Origin: Oikopleura dioica
Taxonomy: Eukaryota > Chordata > Appendicularia > Copelata > Oikopleuridae
Reading direction: 5' to 3'
DNA: 64,000 nt
Assembly: GCA_907165135.1 (NCBI GenBank)
Contig: OU015566.1
Span: 11,764,157-11,828,156, forward strand
A model generated the notes under the pieces. It ran no database searches. It saw only the letters and a list, made by a program, of their open reading frames with translations, and was not told the DNA's origin. The translations under genes and the position numbers were made by a program. Positions within the stretch are counted from its first letter, which is position 1; each line of letters opens with the position of its first letter. This document shows, one piece after another, positions 56,531 to 64,000 of this stretch.

Positions 56531-57187
56531 TTTCTCTCGCAGCTAGTAATAGTTTCTGAGAGCACTTGAGCTTTGTTGTCCCACAGAAATTTTGCTTGTT
56601 TTATTGGCTTTTTTATTTGCAGAAATCGCTGTCCATGCGTGATTTATGAGAAATTTCTTTTGAATGAGCTTTTTAATCAAATAAAATTTATCATAAAATT
56701 TGTAAAAAAAAATCTGAAAATGAAAGGCTTCCTAAGAAAAAAATGATTCTAGCTCTTTCCTGAATATTCTCTTCCTTGATTTTTGGGAGGAAATTCTCTG
56801 TCTCTTATTTTTTTGCCAGCTTATTTTTTCAAGTATCGATCTGCGAGTCTTTTTGCTCACAATCGCGAGACGGTTTTAAATTCCTCTCAGCGCCCCAATT
56901 TATTTTCCCGCGTGCTTATCGATGCCAGTCACGGTATATAAAAACAAGGGATGATAAGTTTTACTGCCGCGCTTATGACTCTCTTCAGTCTTATTTTGAA
57001 CGCTTTATGATCTTGAAGCAAGTCGTAAAACAACGTTTTCGGAAATTTCGACAATCAAATTTGTCTCATTTGAGTTTTTTTAATAGCATCTTGTTTTTGG
57101 CAGTTCAAAATATTTTTATACAGTTTAACTTGTTTTACGCAAGATTAAGTCTCTTCTGCACCTCAAGCATCACTTCCGAAATGCGGT
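56531..57187. other. Spacer between CHP and the coiled-coil membrane protein
   Basis: No supported gene. A plus-strand TATATAAAA at 56935-56943 precedes a 19-codon hydrophobic micro-frame that ends at once. Confidence 0.4.
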
Positions 57188-59113
57188 CTAAACAAGCATA
57201 AAACCAGAAGCTCCTTCTATGTCATTTTTACCGAGATATTCTTCATATCCATTTAGTTGAATTAAATCTTGCGCTTTTGAGCCCAGGTTTTGCATCGTCT
57301 GAGCCATCAATTTTCCGTGAAAAACAAGCGTGTCAGGAGTATATTCCAGAGCGATATTAATTGTCCTCTCAGCCGATTCTTGGCCAGTTTTGAAGCCTTG
57401 TTTCAAAGCATCGGCAATTTCCGGGTGGTCGCGAACTAGAGCTAAAATGGAGAAAGAAGATGTTTTGGAAGCTCTTTTTACCTCGGCTGAGCTCCGGCCA
57501 GAAAATGATGAGCGACGAAATACATACAATCAGCATGTACAAAAGCATCGAGCAAATAATTGAGGATTCTTTTTCGTACGTGACATTTTGAGCGTTAACA
57601 ACTAAATCTTCCATCTTTAGTTCCTCCTCATTTGCCTCGTTGTCCTCCATGTCTTCTTCTTTTTCGTCGTTTATGCTCTTTTCCAGCATCAAAATGGTCA
57701 ACTTTTCCTCGAGCGCGTAGTTTCTGTCAGTAAGTTCGGAAATTTCTCGTTGTTTTGCGCAAACTTGCTCTTCCAGCTCGATTTTCTCAAGTTGAGTTGT
57801 CATGTCAGCATCTTCAAGCTTGGCGATTTTTTCGTTGAGAGAAAACAGCTCCTCTTCTTTTCGAATTTCAAAGTCTTCAAAGCTCGACACTTTATCCTTG
57901 AGCAATGCAAGTTCTGCCTTCAATATTTCATCGGTTTCTTTATCTTCGTCTTTCGTTGATCTGAGGTTGCCGATTTCTTCTTTCAGCTTCTCATTTTCTG
58001 GCAAAAGTTCTTTGAGATCCTCGGCACTTTCAGAGCCAGTTGAGATGTTGTGAATTTCAGATCGAAGCGCTTCAATCTCTCTTTCGAGTTTTTCATTTTC
58101 AACTCTAAGTGTGTTGTCTTCTAACACTTGATTGTTGTTTTTCAAGTCTTCAAGTTCTTTGAAGAGTTTCTCATTCTGTTCTTTTAGCTCATCGTTTTCA
58201 TCTGATAATCTAAAAAATCGTGTTATATTAAGACAGATAAATGGAGAATAAACCGGTCGACTCGTTCTTGTCCATTTTCGAGCTCCTCGTTCTGCGAATT
58301 CTGAAGATCTTCGATCGCCATGTTCAATTTCTTTATCTCAGAGTCATGCGATTGTTCTCTATCATGCAATTTTTCTTCAAACGAACTAAGAAGCTTTTCT
58401 TCCAACTCTTGAAACTTGCTTCTTTCTTCCTCCAAATTCTTTTTGTGGATCACCTCGTCCCTCAGAAAGTTCTTGATTTTCTCGTCTTGGAGATTGATGA
58501 ATTTTGTTTTTTCTTCAACGATTTTTTCTAGCGCTGTTATTTCGTCAGAATGATCGGACTTTAGCTTGAGGATTTCTTCGGTAAAACTAGCATGTGCATC
58601 TTTTAGCTGCTCTTTGATTGAATCAAGGCCTTGCTCGGTCATTTCTTTTTCCAACTTTGCAATTTCTTCCCTATTAAAAATTTTAGATTCGTAGCGACAT
58701 TCAACAGGTTTTCTAAAAGGACTTACTTCATATTTTTGTTTTCTTCTAACTGCGCTTTTGCATCCTTTTCGTATTCTTGCAACAGTTTTTTCATATCGTT
58801 GTATTTGTCGAGGTCTGACTGGATTTTATCGCGGCAGGATGAGACTGATTCTAGCAGCTTTCTTCGCTCTGATACCATTTCTTCTTTCCCATCTAAATAA
58901 GTTCCGACAGGTTCTTCTTGCTCGATCACATCTGCCAGTTCGTCAAGTGTATCCTCTAAATTGACCGTTTTTTATCAAAAAAGTGGTAAAAAACTAACCA
59001 AAAAGCGAGACATAATGCTCCTGCATTTCCAAAAGCACCGAGTTCGACGCTTCCAATTTCTCATCAAGCTCCGCAATCGTGCCACTAATTTCATTAATAA
59101 CCACGTGATCCAT
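57188..59113 (-). CDS. Coiled-coil protein with C-terminal membrane segment (golgin-like layout)
   Basis: Starts MDHVVINEISGTIAELDEKL at 59111-59113. Exons give long heptad-rich coiled coils: EDTLDELADVIEQ, SCRDKIQSDLDKYNDMKKL, REEIAKLEKEMTEQGLDSI, VENEKLEREIEALRSEI and EIRKEEELFSLNEKIAKLED. A membrane segment follows (SIICSMLLYMLIVCISSLII), then FWPELSR joins in phase to ALVRDHPEIADALKQGFKTG and a tail of about 75 residues ending EGASGFMLV. Long coiled coil plus a C-terminal anchor is the layout of golgins and similar tethers. The tail after the membrane is longer than usual. I cannot name the orthologue. Confidence 0.75.
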
Positions 59114-59399
59114 CTCTAGCATTTAAAATCTCTCCCGTTCATCATCAAAATTCCCCATAATCGCTCTCACGCAATAAAATCAAATTTTAAAAACACGAAG
59201 TCAAGGTACTAAAGATGCCCAAAAACAATAAAAAAAATCGATTCATGGCGCGACAGAATGACTCAATTATCAGGCCCTTCGATTGGGAAAAAAGAAAAGG
59301 CACTTGATATTTCGTCAGAAACAATTGAGAGCTCAGGTTGATAATGAATTAGATTTTGAAAACTTGATGTTCCCACCCCCAACTCTTAATTTCCAGGGC

Positions 59400-60471
59400 T
59401 TACCGGGCTTGGTCAAGGTCACTGTTTAGCTCGTCAATCTTTTTCTTCGCCGCGGCTTTCTGTTCTTCTGAGGATTTTCGGTGCTTCTCGATTTCTTCGT
59501 TGAAATCCTGGTGAAAAAAATTGAAATCAAGGAAGAGGATTAGAGACGAAGGAAAAAAACTGACCTGGCATTCGAAAGCAAGTCTGGTCGCCGTGTGATC
59601 CATAATCTCGAAGCACTTTCGTTTGACGCTAGAAGCCGCGCCGGGCGAGTAGCTGCAGACTAGCGCAGCGATTGTCACCCGCCGCGTGCGACTGGCAACA
59701 AAATCTGAAGGCAGAAGTTGGCGATAAGCGCCAAGAAAGAGAGATCTCGTTGTTGACCCCGGTTGACCCCGCTTTGTATCATGTTTTGATTTACCCTACC
59801 TAAGAGCATGGCTCGTTGACGCCCAAAGCCCCAGGAGTACGTGAACTTTGTTTCAACGTCGAAGCTAAAAGATATTTCTTCAAGCACCAAATTTTTCTGT
59901 ACCTCATGACTTCTCCTTCCTCATCGATGAATAAAATAATCGAGGTTGAGGTAAATTTTGGCGTCGCAGCTACTGAAATCTTGTTTCGAAACAATCCATA
60001 AGCCAGAAACTTGGACCCTTCCGGCTGCGGCTCCCAAGCTCCGACTCGATGCTTCGTCGATTCTCCAATTTCCAATCGATGCTCACTGCCATCAACTTTC
60101 AGAAACGGACTTTTCAGGGTAGCTTCAATGTTGTTGACATCTTCGACGATGAGCTCATACTTTTTCCCAAGTTTTTCAAATGGCGTATTTTCTGTATTCA
60201 TTTCTTTCAGCGTATCATGCAGGGAAACATCCTTAGGATCATCTTCATCGTCGTCATCTTGGAATAGTTCTTCGCACTCATCGACCTGGTATTCTAAGTT
60301 CTCGAGCTGTAGCCTCGCCTTTTCCAGCTTTTCAGAGAGCTCTCTGTACCCCTCTCCGTCTAGGTCGCTCGCCAACCCTGCCAATCTTTCTTCATAACTT
60401 TTGATTTTTATTTTGTATTCATCGAGCAATTTCTGCTTCTCTACAAAAATAGAGCGAAAATCTATCGTCAT
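59400..60471 (-). CDS. Unrecognised protein with two coiled-coil ends and a central beta-rich domain
   Basis: Starts MTIDFRSIFVEKQKLLDEYK at 60469-60471. An N-terminal coiled coil (about residues 1-75) with acidic run FQDDDDEDDPKD is followed by a globular region (PFLKVDGSEHRLEIGES, RVGAWEPQPEGSKFLAYGLF, STSIILFIDEEGEV). Introns then join SFDVETKFTYSWGFGRQRAM to DFVASRTRRVTIAALVCSY, and DFNEEIEKHRKSSEEQK forms a second coiled coil ending NSDLDQAR at a TAA (59400-59402). The central part alternates strands like a PH- or C2-sized fold. I do not recognise it. It lies 286 bp upstream of the golgin-like gene, same strand. Confidence 0.65.
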
Positions 60472-61121
60472 GTTTTCAACCGATAATGTTCTGCGCCGGA
60501 TAACAAATGAGGCAATTTAAAAGCGGCGTTTACGATGAGCGCCAATAGTAAAAAAAAACAGTGCACTCGGATTAACTTTGATTCCGGGCGCTTTTCAAAT
60601 GTCAGAAGAATAATTCTTGAATTTTATATTTGAGGCGTTCAGAATTCTACATTCTGTAATTGGCTTTGATGAAGATAATTTCAGAAAATAAAAGTAGATA
60701 AGTTTCAGGATGTGTAGGCATTTATATGCATGGATAAGCGGCTCCTGATGTGTTTCTAATTCCATCGATTTCAGCGCCCAAGTCAGTCGAGAAAAGAGTT
60801 TCAGAGATGGAGGATGACAATGTTTACAGTAGCAGGAGAGTTTTAGAGAATTTTTACGTGAAAGAAAATTTGATTTTTTATGAACTCAAAAAAGGACTTC
60901 GAATGTGTTTGGAATTGTTTTTCTTCTGTCCATTTTGATAACATTTATTTGCTTTATTGGTTTCATAAGGTATCAAATAATTCATTTTTGTCAACTTCAA
61001 ATAAGAAAAATTCAGAATCTACATAAAGCTCGTCATTTCCACATTGAATCAGCCTAAGAGACCCTGCACAGCTAGGTTCGATAACTAGAGCAAGCAATAA
61101 TTTCAATTCATTTGCAGTAGC
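60472..61121. other. Spacer upstream of the 59400 gene
   Basis: AT-rich. A short open stretch at 60809-60938 (MEDDNVYSSRRVLENFY) might be a first exon of the small frame at 61122, but I could not find a convincing splice. Confidence 0.3.
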
Positions 61122-61292
61122 ATGTATCAATCTCGACGGGCAAGCACTGTTCCAGTTTCTCCCGTTTTTGGATCTCGTGACGGCTCCTTGAGGAACTCAA
61201 TCCGACGAGAAAAAACGATCTCGAAGACTTCCGAATGCTCGGTTGATTTTGACAGGACTCGACTCGCGCCTATTTTATCTAATACTGCATAG
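61122..61292 (+). CDS. Possible 56-aa basic protein
   Basis: After TTTGCAGTAGC an ATG opens a frame, MYQSRRASTVPVSPVFGSRD, then GSLRNSIRREKTISKTSE, ending LAPILSNTA at TAG. RRAS and RRE.TIS resemble kinase sites. Coding character is fair, but there is no homologue I know and no nearby AATAAA. It is tail-to-tail with the myosin gene. Confidence 0.3.
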   Translation: MYQSRRASTVPVSPVFGSRDGSLRNSIRREKTISKTSECSVDFDRTRLAPILSNTA

Positions 61293-61430
61293 AATTAAAC
61301 GACTAACATTGGTAAGATAAAAGATCTTGCATGAATTGATTTGAATAAGTTGATTATGCTCGACCCTGAAAAATAACTGTATTTCAATTGAAACAAATTC
61401 ATTAAAATAATTTATTGTGTTCGTTCGTAT

Positions 61431-64000
61431 TTAGTAACCAGAGGTCTTAGATCGCATCTTGGAAAGAGTAGACTCGGCCATATCAGCTCGCTCTTCAGCC
61501 TCGTCGAGCTCGTGCTGGAGCTTTCGGTATCGGGACATGTTCTGAGTGGCGGCTTCTTCCTGCTCCTCGGCCATTCGCTTGAACTGCTTGACCTTGAGCT
61601 GGAGCTTATCGGCCTGGTCCTGGAGTCGAGAAAGGTTCTTTTTATCCTCCTCACCGGCGTAGACGGTCTCCTTGACCTTTCGCTCCATCTTTCGGACAGC
61701 CTTCTGAGACTCAACACCTCGTCGTCGTTCGTTGTCGAGCTCGGATTCGAGTTCTCGGAGTCGGCCTTCGAGCTTCTGGACGTGCTTCTTACCACCCTTG
61801 AGAGCAACTTGTTCGGCATCGTCCAATCGAGCCTGGAGTTCCTTGAGCTGGACTTCCTGGTTCTTCTTCATTCGCTCAAGATGAGCGGAAGCATCCTGCT
61901 CCTTCTTAAGGTCTTCAGCCATGATAGAGGCATCAAGGATGGACTTCTTGGCCTTATCTTCGGCGTTCTTGGCTTCCTGGATAGCTTCCTCGACTTCATT
62001 AGCGACAGCGAGGAGCTCCTGCTCGAGCTTTCGCTTCTGGTTGGCGAGGGCGGTGTTCTGGGTGTGGAGAAGGTTAGCGCGCTCGTTGGCTTCCATGAGC
62101 TCCTGCTCGGCAGCCTTTCGGCCTTTTTCGGCCTGCTCAACAGCAGATCGGAGTTCATCGATCTCAGCCTGGAGAAGGTTGACTCGTCGGTCGGTGACAG
62201 CGGTCTGCTCCTTGACTTCGTCGAAGATTCGGTCGGACTCGTCAAGAGCCATCTGAGCATCCTTGATCTGGCCCATGATGTCCTTGTTCTGTCGCTGAGC
62301 ATCGTTCAATTGTCGGTTAGCGTGAGCGAGTTGAATCTCTATATCAGAGATATCTCCCTCGAGCTTCTTCTTGATTCGAACAGCCTCGGATCGAGATCGG
62401 ATCTCAGAATCAAGCTGAGACTGGATAGATTCAACAGTTCGGCTAGCATTGCGTCGGTTGTTGTCCATTTCTTCGTCTTTCTCCTGAAGTCGTCGGTCAG
62501 ACTCGTTCTTGATCTGCTGGAGTTCGACGGTGATTCGAAGAGTCTTTGCTTCTTCAGACTCGACAGCAGCTTCAGTTTCTTCAAGAGAAGCAGCGAGCTC
62601 GTTTCGCTCAACTTCGATGTTTCGCTTGGCTTTCTCGAGCTCGGAGATGGATTTGGCTCCTTCGGCGACCTGGTCGGTAAGGTCAGCGATTTCTTCCTGG
62701 ACCTGTTTGTTCTCTCGCTTGGCAGATTCGAGGGCATCGACGGCTTCTTCGTAAGCGTTTCGCATCTTGAAAACTTCGTTTGAAGCTTCTCGGGAGTCCT
62801 TCTGGGCCTTTTCAAGCTCAGCGTTGATCTCATCCTGCTTAACTTTGTTCTCCTCGAGAATCTTGTCGAATGATCGCTGTTTCTTCTCAAGAGCAGAAGC
62901 AGCGGCGTTGGCTCGCTCAAGTTCGACGGTCAAGTCTTCGATCTCAGACTGGAGTCGACCCTTGGATTTCTCAAGAGAAGAGCACTTGGCAAGAGCAGCT
63001 TCGACGGACTCTTCAGCCTCGGAGAGTCGACCAGAGAGCTTTTTCTTAGCATCCTCAAGTTCCTCAGTTCGCTGGATGGCATCAGTCTCGTACTTGGTTC
63101 GCCACTGGGCGGACTCAGAGTTGGACTTGGAAAGCTGTCGCTGGAGCTCGTTCTTGGCCTCGACTTCTTCGTCGTATTGTTCTCGGAGGAGCTCGTGGTC
63201 GTGCTTGGCAGCTTGGACCTGGTGGACAAGAGCATTCTTTCCCTTGACTTCCTCATCAAGAGATCGTCGGAGCTCATCGTTAGCCTGAGAGACAGAGTTC
63301 TTTTGTCGAGTGAGCTGAGAGTTGATCTGCTCTTTCTCCTCAAAGGTTCGTCGGAGCTCATTGAACTCAGTAGTCAATCGAGCCTTAGTGGCAGCAGAGT
63401 CAGAGATGTTCTTTTCTTGTTCTTCGAACTTCATCTTCAAATCAGCGTACTGATCTTCAAGCTGTCGGCAAGATTTCTCGTAAGTAGTCTTTGCCTTAGT
63501 GAGGGACTCAACGTTGGAGATGAGATCATCAGCCTCCATCTTCAACTCAGACTTTTCTTTTTCGAGCTTAGTCTTGACTCGCTGAAGATTGTCAATGGTT
63601 TCAGTGAGCTCAGAAGAAGAATCAGCGTGTTTCTTTCGCATGGTAGAAAGAGTCGACTCGTGGGCAATGTTGTGCTCCTCAAGATCTCGCTGGAGCTTGG
63701 CGAGCTCAGCTTCTCGTCGCTTGTTGACTTCGATTTGGCTCTGAGTCTGAGCGTTTGCCTCTTCAAGTCGCTCGGAAAGTTCCTCGAGTTCTCGAGAAAG
63801 GTCAGATCGGGACTTCTCAGATTTGGCCTTGGCAGCTCGTTCGGCCTCAAGCTCCTCCTCGAGTTCCTCGATTCGGGCCATGAGTTCCTTGATCTTCTTC
63901 TGGAGCTGAGCAACAAGAGCCTGCTCATCTTCGAATCGAGTGGAAAGCTGGTTGTATTCAAATTCAGCCTTCTTAAGTTTTTCCTCGAGTCGTTGCTTGT
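61431..64000 (-). CDS. Myosin heavy chain (muscle type), C-terminal rod, partial
   Basis: An uninterrupted frame of over 850 residues runs off the window end (its 5' part lies beyond 64000). It is a pure heptad coiled coil with the muscle myosin II rod pattern: [74 protein letters not shown] and [20 protein letters not shown]. It ends with the short tail [10 protein letters not shown] and a TAA at 61431-61433, followed by AATAAA at 61411-61416. The rod assembles into thick filaments. Arginine is almost always CGA, unlike most other genes here, and the part seen has no intron. Confidence 0.95.
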   Translation of the reverse strand, partial: KQRLEEKLKKAEFEYNQLSTRFEDEQALVAQLQKKIKELMARIEELEEELEAERAAKAKSEKSRSDLSRELEELSERLEEANAQTQSQIEVNKRREAELAKLQRDLEEHNIAHESTLSTMRKKHADSSSELTETIDNLQRVKTKLEKEKSELKMEADDLISNVESLTKAKTTYEKSCRQLEDQYADLKMKFEEQEKNISDSAATKARLTTEFNELRRTFEEKEQINSQLTRQKNSVSQANDELRRSLDEEVKGKNALVHQVQAAKHDHELLREQYDEEVEAKNELQRQLSKSNSESAQWRTKYETDAIQRTEELEDAKKKLSGRLSEAEESVEAALAKCSSLEKSKGRLQSEIEDLTVELERANAAASALEKKQRSFDKILEENKVKQDEINAELEKAQKDSREASNEVFKMRNAYEEAVDALESAKRENKQVQEEIADLTDQVAEGAKSISELEKAKRNIEVERNELAASLEETEAAVESEEAKTLRITVELQQIKNESDRRLQEKDEEMDNNRRNASRTVESIQSQLDSEIRSRSEAVRIKKKLEGDISDIEIQLAHANRQLNDAQRQNKDIMGQIKDAQMALDESDRIFDEVKEQTAVTDRRVNLLQAEIDELRSAVEQAEKGRKAAEQELMEANERANLLHTQNTALANQKRKLEQELLAVANEVEEAIQEAKNAEDKAKKSILDASIMAEDLKKEQDASAHLERMKKNQEVQLKELQARLDDAEQVALKGGKKHVQKLEGRLRELESELDNERRRGVESQKAVRKMERKVKETVYAGEEDKKNLSRLQDQADKLQLKVKQFKRMAEEQEEAATQNMSRYRKLQHELDEAEERADMAESTLSKMRSKTSGY

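Noticed and set aside
56935..57010. TATATAAAA followed by a frame beginning MISFTAALMTLFSLILN
   Set aside because: It looks like a signal peptide but stops after 19 codons, and I found no splice that extends it. The TATA box is also too close to the first ATG.
56776..57201. 141-aa plus-strand frame
   Set aside because: No ATG near the start, aromatic-rich composition as in AT-rich random frames, and it overlaps the end of the golgin-like gene on the other strand.
61512..62783. Long Leu/Ser-rich plus-strand frame opposite the myosin rod
   Set aside because: It is the antisense shadow of a strongly codon-biased coiled coil.

Overview
The window is nuclear DNA of a very compact animal genome, almost certainly the larvacean tunicate Oikopleura dioica or a close relative. 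The strongest sign is a 40-nt spliced-leader exon at 1016-1055 (minus) that I recognise as the O. dioica leader, followed by a splice donor and lying about 290 bp upstream of a 5S rRNA gene in the same orientation. Short introns, tightly packed same-strand genes and AG acceptors placed directly before start codons fit this. The names below come from reading translated exons by eye, not from a database search.

1-1300 holds the 5S gene, the SL gene and a truncated SL copy. 1432-18720 is a run of minus-strand housekeeping and ciliary genes: ELMO, a Ser-rich protein, an ALMS-motif protein, a TMEM144-type transporter, TTC8/BBS8, DPH5, sulfite oxidase and SMPD4. Several gaps are only 31-110 bp and look operonic (TTC8-DPH5-SUOX; Ser-rich/ALMS). 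18945-25312 is plus strand: an unrecognised membrane protein with OSTF1, a membrane-anchored laccase-like multicopper oxidase, and an ER J-protein (DNAJB9-like) ending in KDEL with a UPR-type promoter site.

25313-33601 has no confident gene, which is unusual in so compact a genome. It carries a recurrent TCGGACAT motif and leads into a gene that fuses a transposase-type zinc finger to a BTB domain (33602-37108). 37109-43417 holds a small secreted-protein gene, two tandem trypsin-like proteases that have decayed in different ways, and a PA28 (PSME3-like) gene whose coding exon carries a 564-bp hAT-like element with a perfect 8-bp target duplication.

43847-55572 is a lineage-specific secreted and membrane gene neighbourhood: a mucin-like type II membrane protein, small repeated modules, a kelch protein, a four-TM protein, a His/Lys-rich peptide precursor with a furin-type site, and a modular Cys-rich/lectin-like matrix protein. 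The right end (minus strand) holds a calcineurin-B-homologous protein, two coiled-coil proteins, and the 3' part of a muscle-type myosin heavy chain that runs off the window.
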